Positions 22,804 to 34,372 of a stretch of 64,000 nucleotides of DNA are shown piece after piece. Within the stretch, counting starts at the first letter, position 1; each line of letters starts with the position of its first letter. The notes beneath the pieces are model-generated. The model saw only the letters and a list, made by a program, of their open reading frames with translations. It was not told the DNA's origin and made no database searches. Made by a program: the position numbers and the translations under genes. The DNA comes from Gari tellinella (taxonomy: Eukaryota > Mollusca > Bivalvia > Cardiida > Psammobiidae): assembly GCA_922989275.2 (NCBI GenBank), contig OV277867.1, positions 37,688,070 to 37,752,069 of the forward strand, given 5' to 3'.

Positions 22804-23060
22804 TACAGTGCTTCCCTCTACAATAACACCCAATGGAAGACAAAGCTTGCGTGTGTTGTTCGTAGGGAATTGTTATAGGAAAAGAAATTGAGACTTGGTT
22901 AACATTTGAAAACAGCTTGAATCCAGATCAGACGCCGCGTAACGCGACGTCTATCTCGATCCAAGCTGTTTTTTATTCTTCATTATATTCCTTTTGTCAA
23001 AATGTCCACTAAAATGTAATGCTGAGAAAAAACGGCAGACGCCAACGGTAAAGTCCGATA
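22804..23060 (+). mobile_element. TA-type MITE (family D)
   Basis: TA + CAGTGCTTCCCTCTACAATA, 'gtgttgttcgtaggg', core AAACAGCTTGAATCCAGATC with a slightly damaged mirror. A family J left part (about 22678-22800) adjoins it on the left. Confidence 0.65.
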
Positions 23061-23217
23061 ATAAAAGAGTGTGCTGTCGCCCCCAAAGTTGAAATGCAAT
23101 GGTTCGCATCGAAACTCCGCCCTGACAGGTCAATATAATCGGTCTATACCGCTGGTACCTGGCGGCTCATTCGAAATCAAAATGTTTGCAGTGAGTCATT
23201 GTTTACGGCAAAACGAG

Positions 23218-23284
23218 TTTTGTTTTTGTTGTTTTGTTGTTGGGTTGTTTTTGTTTTGTTTTTTTTTGGGGGGGGGGGGGGGGC
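23218..23284 (+). repeat. T-rich run changing into a 15-base G run
   Basis: A T/G low-complexity stretch ends in T9 then about 15 G. Such runs are prone to slippage and assembly error. Confidence 0.85.
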
Positions 23285-23514
23285 GTATTGCCCATAGAAT
23301 AATAAAATGTAACTACTTTTTGTACATTTAAATGAGTTTCTGGTCGATCGCCTTATGTCATGTAGTTTTACTGTGAATCAAGTTGAACACATGTACTTCT
23401 CGCCTAACCCGCTCGGGAAATCATTTTATAAAAATAAGAACTGAAAGGGTTATAGTTACTATCTCCTAGTAAATACGTGTATAGAATTGACACCCTTCAC
23501 TACCTTACCCCAAG

Positions 23515-23842
23515 TACACGTTTTTATTTTCAAACAGTTTGGCTCCTGATCAGACGCCGCGTTACGCAGCGTCTGATCAGGATTCAAAATGGTTTAACAC
23601 TAAAATCTGTTATTCTTTCCAATAAACGCGTTTACGCTAAAACCATTATTTGCAGTGCAAACAGTTTGGAGCCAGATCAGACGCCGGATCACCCGGCGTC
23701 TGATCAGGCTCCAAACTGTTTACCACCAAGATAAACAAGAATTATCAGAATTGTCCAAAAGTTGTTCTTTTCTACGTTTTAGTGCTTTGCGTTTGCGTAC
23801 GTTTGCGTTTAAACGGGAAAGAATAACAGATTCTCCACTGTA
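23515..23842 (+). mobile_element. Family B core fused to a family A MITE
   Basis: A class I core (about 23529-23592) runs directly into the family A sequence from AATCTGTTATTC. The CAGTGGAG terminus expected just before it is replaced by TAACACTAA. The right end is normal (ATTCTCCACTG + TA at 23842). Either a deletion joined two elements or the A copy lost its left tip. Confidence 0.7.
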
Positions 23843-24339
23843 AGAAGTCCATTGATATCAGCAACATGACTCAGTTTCACCATTTATATTTTTTAAGGAA
23901 TAATTCGAATATTTATTGTGTTCATTGAGGTATCATTTATAGTCCTCCCCCTTATATCTTTATACAATTTACAATTGCCCAATGCTAACCGGGAAGACCC
24001 TAATCAAAGTATTCAGAGATATACGTGAGCCCTTTTTTCCGGTTCTGCTGTTTTTATTATTTTTCAATATACAGTTTAAACCCTTAGTAGTTCTAAAAGG
24101 GATTAGACGTAGTTAGAAACTGGAATTGCCTAGTTGAAGTTTCATCACAATGGTGACTTGACGAAATTACACTCTGTTTTTATATGACTTAGATCTTCTA
24201 ATGCTTTGAAAATACAATATCAAGGGAATATCCGTATCAGTTGTTTATGATTACACATGTCCATACCTTCTCCCATTAAGTTTTAGACATTTCCTAGGAG
24301 AGTCTAGCACATTAACTCATATTTCATAGTTTCAAATTC

Positions 24340-24615
24340 TTCATTGCCTTACACCGAGAAGGGCCTTTAATTACGATATATGCAATCAGTGCGGATTATG
24401 ATCAGACACCACATAACGAAACTGTTTGACACTTATTTCAATATTTCTTAAGTCAAAATACCTTAAAGTTTAATATGAGAAAAAAGCAGACGACAAGTGT
24501 ATAGATCCTTATCAAAACATCTTAAATTAGAGAGAAAAAAAATAGACGACAAATGCAGAGATTCTTTCTAAAACATCTAAAATTATGTATCATACTTTCT
24601 ATCTGCAATGTCTCT

Positions 24616-24663
<48 letters not shown>

Positions 24664-24856
24664 CTCTCTCTCTCTCTCTCTCTCTCATTCACTCTCTCAT
24701 TCACTCTCTGAATTTTGTCATTTTCTTTCGCTGTCGCTGCCTATGTCTCTCTATGCTTTTCTCTCTGTCTCTCTGTCTGTCTGCCTTTTCTCTCTCAACA
24801 CTCCCTCACTCTATCTCACTAGCTCTCCCCATTCGTCTCTCTCTCTTACTCTCTCT

Positions 24857-24891
<35 letters not shown>

Positions 24892-25060
24892 CTTCTCTCT
24901 TTGTCTCTCTCGCGCGCTCTCTCGCTCCCTTTCATTTCACATTTTAGCCTTCTGCTTTAATCCGTCTGAGTCTGAGCAGGATCCAAACTGTTTTACACTA
25001 GTTTCGACAATAAAATTGCCTAACAGCAGGCGTCAGTTGTTCAAAGTAGACGACGCCATG
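24340..25060 (+). mobile_element. Worn family B elements split by a CT microsatellite
   Basis: 'gcaatcagtgcggattatg', 'gatcagacaccac', 'ctgtttgacacttatttc' on the left, and 'gtctgagcaggatccaaactg' with 'gacgacgccatggcagggaag' on the right, are family B pieces. The CT array lies between them. Confidence 0.5.
24612..24935 (+). repeat. Imperfect (CT)n microsatellite
   Basis: Two long pure (TC) runs, near 24618-24660 and 24847-24888, are joined by CT-rich sequence. The open frames across it read only Ser/Leu or Arg/Glu repeats and are not genes. Confidence 0.95.
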
Positions 25061-25102
25061 GCAGGGAAGGAGTGAAACGTTGATTTCTCTGAATTTTCCT
25101 TT

Positions 25103-25355
25103 TACAGTGGAGAAAACGTTATTCATTCCCAATAAACGCGTTTACGCTAAATCTATTTTTCCAATGCAAACAGTTTGGAGCCAGATCAGACGCCGGGTAA
25201 CCCGGCGTCTGATCAGGCTCCAAACTGTTTGCCTTCTAGATGAAAATCAACATTCAAAATTGTCAAAGAGTTGTCATTTTCTGCATTTTAGTACGATGCG
25301 ATTGCGTTTAATTTGTATGCGTTTAAACGGGAAAGAATAACGTTTTCTCCACTGC
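25103..25355 (+). mobile_element. Family A MITE
   Basis: TA + CAGTGGAGAAAACGTTATTC ... TTTTCTCCACTG + CA (mutated TA). Perfect GACGCCGGGTAACCCGGCGT core centre. Confidence 0.9.
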
Positions 25356-25673
25356 ATCTATCATTCATAATTAAATGTAGGAGTTCTACTGCACTTAGAA
25401 AGCAAATTAATTCTCCCAATATTTAATTACGATAAATGATCTTGTCTTTTCGAGATATTGTAGTAATAAATCTTTGTCTGCAGCAGAATCGTCTATTTCA
25501 CATTTGTCTTCTGTAATTGTTTTACGAAGTTTAATCACAAAACAATTTTAACTTGAAACCATTTAACACGAGAGTCAAACAGTTTGAATCCTGATCAGAC
25601 GCTACATTTTTTGCGGATTCTGGTCTGGAGCAAAACTATTGGGAAAATTAATTCTGTTAAGATTGCGTCAGCA

Positions 25674-25933
25674 TACAGTGGAGAATCTGTTATTCTTTCC
25701 CGTTTAAACGCAAACGTACGCAAACGTACGCAAACGCAAAGCACTAAAACGTAGAAAAGAACAACTTTTGGACAATTCTGATAATTCTTGTTTATCTTGG
25801 TGGTAAACAGTTTGGAGCCTGATCAGGCGCCGGGTTACCCGGCGTCTGATCTGGCTCCAAACTGTTTGCACTGCAAATAATGGTTTTAGCGTAAACGCGT
25901 TTATTGGGAAAGAATAACACATTCTCCACTGTA
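25674..25933 (-). mobile_element. Family A MITE with 19-bp flanking direct repeats
   Basis: Inverted copy: TA + CAGTGGAGAATC ... ATTCTCCACTG + TA, with one extra 'acgtacgcaa' unit. The 19-base string around the left TA (TAAGATTGCGTCAGCATAC, from 25658) recurs with one change from 25932. Confidence 0.9.
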
Positions 25934-26187
25934 AGACTGCGTCAGCATACGAAGTGTTAACAGATGTCGAAATGTCCCATATTAAGTAAAGTCTACACCA
26001 TATTTTTCAAATTACCACAAAACTTTTAAATTTCAAAAATTATGTCTAGTGGAAACATATTAAAACCGATAACAAGGTATTACTGACGATGACAAAAAGG
26101 CAGATGGCAGTTTGATGAAATGTGCATCAATTAGAGAGTGTCCTGTATGGAGATTTATTTCGATTTTTACAGAATCTTACAAATTCT

Positions 26188-26388
26188 TTTTACCCATGTG
26201 TGCCCACGATTCCATATATGGGAAAAGGAAAACAGTGCAGACTCTGATCAGAGTCTACACTGTTTGCTGATAGGAATTTCAATATAAAACAAAATGAAGA
26301 TGAAAATTTTGACCAGGCATCCCTTTGATAAAAAATGGACTAATCCAATATAAAACATGGAAGAATCCACTGGGCGAAAATGGGTTAA
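26188..26388 (+). mobile_element. TTAA-type MITE (family I), short core
   Basis: TTTACCCATGTGTGCCC ... GGGCGAAAATGGGTTAA. Core arms CAGTGCAGACTCTGATCAGA and mirror without a GACGCCG centre. Confidence 0.7.
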
Positions 26389-26749
26389 AAAGAAAACCTC
26401 GTTATAATCCGGCATGTTTTTGTAGACATTCACTCAAAAGAAGACACATCGGCGTTCAAAGCGGATGACTCTTTACAGCAGGGTGGCTTTACTTTCATCC
26501 CGCTTTAAGAAGCCTTATCGTCCGTAGGCGAGTCTTATTTTGAATTGCCAGAATCACAGGAGGGGTTTTCTTCCGCTGCCATACAATCGTCAACTCTGCA
26601 AACAATTTGGATCCTGAGCAGACGCCACCTGACTCGGCGTCTGATCAAGAAATCCAAACAGTTTGGCAACTATTCCATAATACATGCAGTCAATTTGCTT
26701 AAAAGTAGCTTTGAAACAATACTGCAGAATGGCTGGCAAACTTTGTTGC

Positions 26750-26955
26750 CGTGACGTCATCAATTCTAAACGATTTTCGTCTGCTTTTATTTCTCAAATT
26801 TAAATTTTAAGAAATTTAGGACTTGAGAAGTATTGAAATGAATGTCAAAAAGTTTGGATGCTGATCAGACGCCGCGTTACGCGGCGTCTGATCAGGATCC
26901 AGACTGTTTGCAAATAACTATTGTACTCGGAGTAAGGCGGTGAATGACTTAAAGC
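26750..26955 (+). mobile_element. Family B MITE
   Basis: 'gtgacgtcatcaattc', 'cgattttcgtctgctttta', core 'aagtttggatgctgatcag' with GACGCCGCGTTACGCGGCGT and mirror, then 'ctattgtactcggagtaagg' and TGAATGACTTAA. Confidence 0.65.
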
Positions 26956-27592
26956 AAACGATAATATTGCTTGAAAGGTTTCAATGTACATGTATACATA
27001 CTTACTGAACTGTTTCTGTGACGTTCTCCAAGGCTTTAAATTGTATTATATCTTTCAACTACATGTATAAAAAAAAAGAAAGAGGAAACCGAGCCTTTTT
27101 GACGAATGCATTCACAGGGAAGTTAGACCCGTAGTAAATATGATTTATGTTGAATTGCGCTACAACCGAATTGTCAGAAGATTTGTGAAACTCAACGTTT
27201 TGAACTGTTTTGGGATAGTGCAATTTTTGGGAATTTTATGGAAAGTACAATGTTAAAAGATACATATGAAACAAAGGCACTCTTCCAAATGCATCATGGA
27301 CTCTTTCCGAACTGAATAGCTGTTGTCTGCGGAAATCTCGTCTGCACAATTACTGGAATTTGATATGTATTTTCATATTTACAGAAACAGGGTCCTAGTC
27401 ACAAACGGTTTGGACCTAGATGCAGATCATATCCCAATTTTAGTAGTCTTTTATCGTATTTATAGAAATAGGATTCTAATGACCAACAATTTGGATCCTG
27501 ACCATGCCAAAATTTATTAGGGCCCGTAACTAACTAACAAACTAACTAACTGATATGCATCCAAACCGTTTGTAAAGTAATTCAATACAGTA
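26956..27592. other. No gene recognised
   Basis: Contains a short repeated phrase ('tttatcgtatttatagaaa', 'caatttggatcctgacca') near 27375-27520 that suggests worn class I core fragments. Otherwise nothing. Confidence 0.4.
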
Positions 27593-27801
27593 TACATTGG
27601 TAGAAGGCGTTAGTCTTTCCCAATAAACGCGTTTACGCTAAAACTATGATAACAATGGCAAACAGTTCGGGGCCAGATCAGACGCCGGGTGGCATGAATA
27701 GTCAGAATCGTCGAAAAATTGTCATTTTCTATGTTTAAGTGCAATGCGTTTGCGTTTCGTTTGCGTTTAAACGGGAAAGAATAACGTTTTCTCCACTGTT
27801 A
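27593..27801 (+). mobile_element. Family A MITE lacking the right core arm
   Basis: TA + CATTGGTAGAAGGCG ... TTTTCTCCACTG + TTA. The core stops after GACGCCGGGT and continues with right-flank sequence, so one hairpin arm has been deleted. Confidence 0.8.
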
Positions 27802-28207
27802 CTCTGACAGATCCAAGCAAATATGTGTAGTTAACCCTTTCCCTGCCTTGCTCTGAGTACAATAATTATTCGCAAAGAGTTTGGATCCTGATCAGTCGCC
27901 GCGTTTGACACTTATTTCAACATTTTAAGTCAAAATACTTAACATTTAAAATTGAAAATTACAAGCGGACGACAATTTGTTTTTAAAAAAAATGATGACG
28001 TCGATCCAGTGTAGGGGTTAACCAAAATCGTACAAAACCCAATTTGACTTACATTTGCAAACATTCTTATTCATAAGGGTAACTCCGTATCTGATCAGGT
28101 TCCAAAATAATATCAGAAGAAATCATATAGCTCGTCATTGGGGAAATACCAGTACTGAAGACGTTATTCTCGTTAATGCTGAAATCGTTATGCCCATTGC
28201 AAACAGT

Positions 28208-28457
28208 TACAGTGGAGAATCTGTTATTCTTTCCCGTTTAAACGCAAACGTACGCAAACGCAAAGCACTAAAACATAGAAAAGAACAACTTTTTGACAAT
28301 TCTGATAATTCTTGTTTATCTTGGTGGCAAACAGTTTGGAGCCTGATCAGACGCCGGGTTACCCGGCGTCTGATCTGGCTCCAAGCTGTTTGCACTGCAA
28401 ATAATAGTTTTAGCGTAAACGCGTTTATTGGGAAAAATTAACAGATTCTCCACTGTA
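28208..28457 (-). mobile_element. Family A MITE inserted in another class I core
   Basis: A complete inverted copy with TA on both sides. Left of it lies GCAAACAGT; right of it GGAGCCAAATCAGACGC with a worn mirror ending CTAACTGTTTGAC. Removing the insert restores one worn core. Confidence 0.9.
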
Positions 28458-29083
28458 GGAGCCAAATCAGACGCTTGGTAACCCGGATGCTGAGCAATCT
28501 CCTAACTGTTTGACACTTAGATTGAGATAAGTCGTTATCAGTTTCAAACAGGGTATAATTTTCTACATGGCCAGGGAGTGATACATGTATTATATCTATA
28601 TGAACTAATGTTATTGACCTTATAAAATCTTTGTTCCTGAAAAGTAGCTGTGGTTTGTAATTTGCATCACGTGGCCATACATATAACACTCCAAGGTTGT
28701 TTGATATTTAATTATAACCTTTCATAAAGAAATGTTCGGGACAATACCTTTTCGAAAAGAAAATAACTTCTCAAAACCGTTTTATATCAACTGTGACAAT
28801 GGCATTTTCACCCATTTACTTGTAACATTTCTCAAGCTATTAGTGTATATTGACGCTTTTAGAAACCAGCGCAGACCCAGATCAAATAACACTTGAAGGA
28901 TATGGTCTGTCTGCACTATTCCCTTGGGACAGAGTTACTGATTTAATCTGTCAGTATGATATATTTAGTAATTTCATTGTGCACGTAATTTAATATATGA
29001 GTATTCAGCATGATATGGGCTAATATAATAAGAATACCAAATCCTATTACAACAATCTATATACCGAGCTTGGTGACATTATT

Positions 29084-29304
29084 TTAACTCCTACACTGCT
29101 TTGACGTCAGAAACCTTTAAACAGTTGCCGTCTGCTATTGATTTTTACATTTAAATTGTATGTATTTGGACTTAAAAACAATTGTTGAAATGAGTTTCAA
29201 ACATTTTGGGTCCTGATCAGACGCCGCGTCACGCGGCGTCTGATCAGGATCTACACTGTTTGTAAATAATCATTTTATTCATGGTAAGGCAGTGAAGGAG
29301 TTAA
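29084..29304 (+). mobile_element. TTAA-type MITE, class I core (family B)
   Basis: TTAACTCCTACACTGC ... GGCAGTGAAGGAGTTAA with both TTAA intact. Core from 'ttttgggtcctgatcag' through GACGCCGCGTCACGCGGCGT. The best-preserved example of this family's ends. Confidence 0.8.
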
Positions 29305-29381
29305 AACAAAAGTTGTTATACTAAAAATGTTCTAATTTGGTTTCTGTTTCTTGTGGCAATAGTTTTAGATACACATGTATC

Positions 29382-29555
29382 AAATAATAAATGAATACCA
29401 GTGTTTTATCTTGCAATAAAGCACGGGTACATGTAGGAGTTGAAATACGTATTAATTAAATCAAGAGACCGGAGGTCGGGTAATTTAATTACCAGCATCT
29501 CATCGACTAACCGTGTTTTATTGCAAGATAAATCACTGGTATTCATTTATTATTT
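29382..29555. repeat. Long inverted repeat
   Basis: AAATAATAAATGAATACCAG and its complement bound a hairpin whose arms also carry TTATCTTGCAATAAA and CACGG. A third, single-arm relative lies at about 29756-29803. Confidence 0.75.
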
Positions 29556-29894
29556 CGATTCTGATAATTCAATTTAACATCAATTTGCACGGATGCAACG
29601 GCGCTATATTTCTTAGCGTACGCATTTTCGAAGCCACATGACGTCAGTACCGTCAGAATTCAGCCGTTACCGCGCGTGCGTGTTTCATTGTGAATTTAAA
29701 CACAAGTATGACCTTCTTCGTTTATATAGAGATGTGCTTGAGTTGTGCTAAAATTCAGAAATAATAAATTCATACCAGTGTTTCATCGCGCAATAAAACA
29801 CGGAGAGGAGTCAAGATGCGTAGTAATTGAATTTAACATCAAATTGGACCAAAGAGCCCACGAGTACACGCGATTAAGTGTCCATGTTACCTTC

Positions 29895-30139
29895 TACAGT
29901 AGAGAAACCGGTATCCCTTCTCGATAAACGCGTTTATAATTCAGTATTTATTTACCTTTTTCAATTAGTTTGGAGTCATATCAGACTCATGGACAACATC
30001 AGGTCGGGCCTAAAAATGTTTGCATCTGAGATACAAATAAATCATTGGAACTTTAAAAAAAAGTAATGTTGTACACTTTATCGCATTGCGTTTTAGTTTA
30101 GTTTCGTTTACACGCGAAGACACGTCTTCCCCCACTGTA
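29895..30139 (+). mobile_element. Old family A MITE
   Basis: TA + CAGTAGAGAAACCGG ... TTCCCCCACTG + TA. The core is no longer self-complementary. This is one of the oldest copies by its divergence. Confidence 0.75.
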
Positions 30140-30277
30140 ACAACCTAGTCCCATATAAACACGAGTCTTGATTTAGTACAATACAATCAGAAGAGGTTCA
30201 ATTTGTTGTATGCACAATTCACAGCCCGACATTAGGACCAGACTAGAAAAAAAACATTTGGAATTAAGAATATTGAA

Positions 30278-30524
30278 TTAACTCTTTCCTCCCTAAAACT
30301 TTAAATGGACAATTCCAGTTTTCATTTTAGTCTAGTCCATTTATGACTTTTTAGGGTTATTTTGTCAATGTTTATCATTATAACAAACATAAAGACCCTG
30401 ATCAGAGGGCTCCTTTTGGAGCCCTCTGATCTGGGTCTTCACTGTTTGCATAGGACAAATGTACTATTCATGTACACTGTTTGAAAAGGACGCCTATATG
30501 CGGGACTAGGGTTCAAAGGGTTAA
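30278..30524 (-). mobile_element. TTAA-type MITE family H
   Basis: TTAACTCTTTCCTCCCTAAA ... CTAGGGTTCAAAGGGTTAA, both TTAA intact. The core GACCCTGATCAGAGGGCTCC and its mirror GGAGCCCTCTGATC are nearly perfect. Confidence 0.8.
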
Positions 30525-30540
30525 GCAATTTGTCTACAGT

Positions 30541-30606
30541 TGCAAACAGTGCAGACCCTGGTAAGACGCCGCGCTACGCGGAGTCTCACCAGGATCTGCA
30601 CTGTTT
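30541..30606. repeat. Free-standing class I core hairpin
   Basis: GCAAACAGTGCAGACCCTGG, GACGCCGCGCTACGCGGAGT and CCAGGATCTGCACTGTTTAC form a 66-bp hairpin. I cannot see terminal repeats around it. Confidence 0.7.
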
Positions 30607-30904
30607 ACTATCTTATATAAAATAATCTGCTGTATAAACAAACACTGCAGAGGCTTATTTCATTGCAATATCCATGCATAAATGAGCTTACTACTGCAAT
30701 GCAGATGTCTTTCAAGAGCGCACTACAGTTTGAAAACGGTTTGGATCCAGATAAGATACCGAGAAAAACATGATCCAAACAGATCGACGCCAATATCGAC
30801 ATTGCATCAGTAAAATGTCTTATATCTAAATATGAGAAATTAAATCACACGACAAATTGTTCAGATTATACTCCTGCATTGACACTGAAACTGATTAATT
30901 TGAT

Positions 30905-31974
30905 TAAACGCCTATTTTTACACATATTATATTCAATGGCGTTGTACAATGAATGATAAAATAAAAATGAACAATCAATACAACCAAAGTACACACAGCA
31001 GTACTATCTATATACATGTATATATATAAAGAATACTGACAAATATTCTTGTTCACACATTTACTTAAACCACGAGTCAAACTTTCTGAAAAATGGTGTT
31101 TTAAGATTTCTCTTGAAAACACTCGCTGATTCAGAATTTTCTTACACGTGATGGTAGATTGTCCCATAATTTTGGTCCGACAGTTTTAAAAGCTCTCTCG
31201 GCGAAGGTTTTACGTCTATTAAATGGAACATTGTAGCAGCCTGTTACAGAATCTGAAGATCTTAAACTACGCCTTGTTACCTGCTCTGTCAACTGTTCAG
31301 TTAAATAAGCTGGAGCTTGACCAACTGAACAGTTGAACATCACAGTTTACAGCTTAAATGCAATTCTGGCCTTAATGGGAAGCCAATGCAGTTGGTACAA
31401 GACTTGCCTGTACTATCATACTAGCTTAGTTTCAAAAACAAGCTTGGCGCACATGTTTTGTATTCTTTGCATTGTTTGTAGATCACACTGAGAGATTCCA
31501 TACAAGGTTGCATTACAATAATCCAAATGTGAAATGACTATTGATAGAACAAGAATCTCAGTAGCATCCTTGGAAAGATATTTTCTAATACTTTTTATCC
31601 TAAGGTAGTTAAACATATATCTATTTGACACTTCCGTTTAACGTGGTCTTTGAAGTTTAGGTTTTCATCTAAGAATGCACCTAAGTACCGTATACAGTTG
31701 ACAGATTTGATTTTATCACCAGAAATATCTAAATCTGTCACTGAGCATTTATCAAGCTGTTGTCTGCTGCCAAATAATATAAACTCTGTTTTTGTGCGTG
31801 TTCATTTTAAACGTGTTGCGTTTCATCCAGTTATCAATCACAACTGCACAAGTTTCTAGTTCACGAATTGCTTGCTCCTCCTGCTCCATGGATGTGGGTC
31901 TGAACCGTTTATTGGCTATGTGATCATCGGCAAAACCATACACCGAAATTGATTGTGGAATTACTTCAAAGGGT
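30905..31974 (-). pseudogene. L2-like LINE 3' fragment, broken frames
   Basis: Three minus-strand frames follow one another as the C-terminal part of a non-LTR reverse transcriptase. First (31752-31943): F-A-D-D-H, the catalytic RT motif, then W-M-K-R-N-T-F-K-M-N. Next (31416-31631): H-L-D-Y-C-N-A. Last (31131-31343): A-P-A-Y-L-T-E and P-K-L-W-D-N-L-P. The end near 30905 carries TGTACAACGCC ... ATAGGCG, like the GTAAAGCGC...GGCGCT 3' end of L2 elements. Frameshifts and stops kill it. The 5' side stops at a family A MITE, and I find no LINE sequence beyond it. Confidence 0.8.
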
Positions 31975-32232
31975 TACAATGGAAAAGACAATATTTTTTT
32001 CCGTTTAAACGTAAACGAAACGCAAAATTGCAATGAAAATGCAGAAATAAAAAATCCCTTTTTGGCAATTCTGACTACATGTATTCATGTTTATATGTGC
32101 GGCAAATCGTTTGGAGCCAGATCAGACGCCGGGTAACCCGGCGTCTGACCTGGCTCCAAACTTTTTGCAATAGAAATAATAGTTTAAGTATAAACGCGTT
32201 TATTCGGATATAATTAGATCTTCTTCACTGTA
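31975..32232 (-). mobile_element. Family A MITE abutting the L2-like fragment
   Basis: TA + CAATGGAAAAGAC ... TTCTTCACTG + TA. Core GACGCCGGGTAACCCGGCGT intact. Confidence 0.85.
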
Positions 32233-32369
32233 ATATGATATGGATTTTTTTTTTTAGTTTTATAAGATGTCTGACTGAGACTTGTTTTCATCAGGATGTT
32301 ATTAGGTGTGTAATATCCATTCGGTCACACTCATGTGCGTCAGTCATTCTTCAAAGAAGCATAGAGAGA

Positions 32370-32619
32370 TACAGTGGAGAATCTGTTATTCTTTCCCGTT
32401 TAAACGCAAACGTACGCAAACGCAAAGCACTAAAACGTAGAAAAGAACAACTTTTGGACAATTCTGATAATTCTTGTTTATCTTGGTGGCAAACAGTTTG
32501 GAGCCTGATCAGACGCCGGGTTACCCGGCGTCTGATCTGGCTCCAAACTGTTTGCACTGCAAATAATAGTTTTAGCGTAAACGCGTTTATTGGGACAGAA
32601 TAACAGAGTCTCCACTGTA
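32370..32619 (-). mobile_element. Family A MITE
   Basis: Complete inverted copy, TA on both sides, near identical to those at 28208 and 58317 and so a young subfamily. Confidence 0.9.
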
Positions 32620-33299
32620 TCTAGGCACGTGATTGCTTAACCCTTTCACTGCCATAGGAGATAACAGACTAATTTGCACAACGTTTACCAAATTGGATTC
32701 TCCTGAGTAACTCGCCGTCTGATAAGGATGCATTGTTTTGATACTCTTATCTGTATTTCTTCTGTTGCTACAGCCACTATGTCCTTTTGAAACGGAACTC
32801 AACACAAATGCAATTGTCAAAAATGACGTGTTTTATCTGAGTGAAAAAAAAAGTTTGGTTTAGTTTGGTTTCTTGATGTCAGTTTCTTCCAATTATTGGC
32901 TATTTGCATGCCCCAAGGAGCGGGGAGCAGATACATAATATCAAGGGGCGATGTCTTACTATAGTTATCGACAAAGCTCTCTTGTTCTTTCACATACCAA
33001 GTATTAAGCACTAATACATATCGGAGATCGGTTTATACAGTTTCATCCGAAGGACCTGGTCTGGTGGGGGATCAAACTCACGATAGCTGGTATCGTAGTC
33101 CAGCGCGTTAGTACAAGACCATGCCCGCAGGTAAAAAGAAAAAACAACAGTTTGGACATTGGGTCACCCGGCATCTGTATGGGCTACAAACTCAGTGATA
33201 ATTTTAGAAATCAGATGAATGAGTCCTCGGGGTGCACATTCTGTAAAACAATGAGTCCTTGAGACAAACATCGAGTCCTTGAGGTGTAAAATTAACCCA

Positions 33300-33405
33300 A
33301 AATCCCTTAATTTGAAGACAGGGGACCACTTAAAGCAGGTTGAAAGTAAGGCAGAATGTGCCTTAAGGCACATTATGCTTTACTTTCAACCTGCTTTAAG
33401 CTACA
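33300..33405. mobile_element. Class II hairpin, family G fragment
   Basis: 'gaagacaggggaccact', then AAAGCAGGTTGAAAGTAAGG and its mirror around TGCCTTAAGGCA, then 'agctacaacatg'. Termini absent. Confidence 0.65.
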
Positions 33406-33738
33406 ACATGTATTTACTTATGAGCAATATGTTAAAAAAGGCCAGAAAAGCTATGGGTCCATGGGACTTGTAACTTTTTGAATAATGAGTCCCTGGCAAG
33501 TTTAATGAGTATAGGACTCGGGATGCAAAGGTAAAATTATCACTGCAAACTGTATCCAAAGATCATGAGGGTTTTAGTATAAGGCGTTTATTGGCACAGA
33601 ATACCGTATTCTCCAATTTATGTGACCACAGCTGAATACAAAAGGTTGACAAATAATCAAATATGATGCTAGAATATGAATACTCCCTGTTAAAAAAATC
33701 TCCTTTAGATGAGACTTGACTGACTTTACTGACGCAAA

Positions 33739-33915
33739 CAATATTATAATATTGTAAAGCCAAATAACATCAAACATGTTCTAAATGATTTTTATCTGAT
33801 ACGTCTTCATTATGTCTAAGAGGCAGCATAATTACAACTACTGTTTAGGTTTCTTGTTATATACTGCTATTGTCCAGTTAATGAGATTGCTGAATGTAAT
33901 TTATAGGGAATCAAA
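33739..33915 (+). repeat. Dispersed repeat shared with 45655-45845
   Basis: 'aaagccaaataacatcaaac', 'tacgtcttcat' and 'actgctattgtccagttaat' recur with modest change at 45672-45820. Nature unknown. Confidence 0.55.
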
Positions 33916-33982
33916 TGAGACAGACAAGCAAATCAGCATAAATAAAAGTAAGTTCATGTGGAAAACAACGTGAAATTAGATA

Positions 33983-34345
33983 TACAGTGCTCCCTCCATC
34001 CAACGGCCCTCCCAACAACGACTTCCTCCTTACAACGAGCCTTGCCGCAGTTTATGACTAACGATTTTACTGCTGCAATATCGTATACTAAAATTGTCGT
34101 CTGCTGTTTTTTTCTTAAAGTTATATATAAGTGGACATTTTGACAGAATAAATATATATAATGACGAGTGACAAACAGCTTAAATCCAGATCAGACGCCG
34201 CGTTACGCGGCGCCCGATCTGGATTCAAGCTGTTTGCAATTGTAAGCCAAATTCCCTCCCTATAACGACTTCCTTGACTTCCTCCGATCAAAGCACACAT
34301 TTTTTTCTCTCCCATTGAGCGTCGTTGTTGAAAGAGAGCTCTGTA
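33983..34345 (-). mobile_element. Pogo-like MITE, class I core (family D), complete
   Basis: TA + CAGTGCTCCCTCCATCCAAC ... GAAAGAGAGCTCTG + TA. Core ACAAACAGCTTAAATCCAG with GACGCCGCGTTACGCGGCG and mirror. Confidence 0.8.
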
Positions 34346-34372
34346 CAACGAATACAATGACTGCTCACCAGG

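Noticed and set aside
23071..23331. Frame ending in poly-Gly
   Set aside because: Product of the G run.
24608..25075. 155-codon frame of mostly Ser and Leu
   Set aside because: It is a translation of the (CT)n microsatellite and then of MITE sequence; no protein signal.
25674..28457. Regularly repeated palindromes as a CRISPR-like array
   Set aside because: Repeats are 200-300 bp apart, differ in family, and are bounded by TA or TTAA duplications.
33057..33121. tRNA-like segment on the minus strand (GAGTTTGATCC, TACTAACGCGC)
   Set aside because: Acceptor and T stems do not pair and the anticodon loop has the wrong length; at most a worn SINE head.
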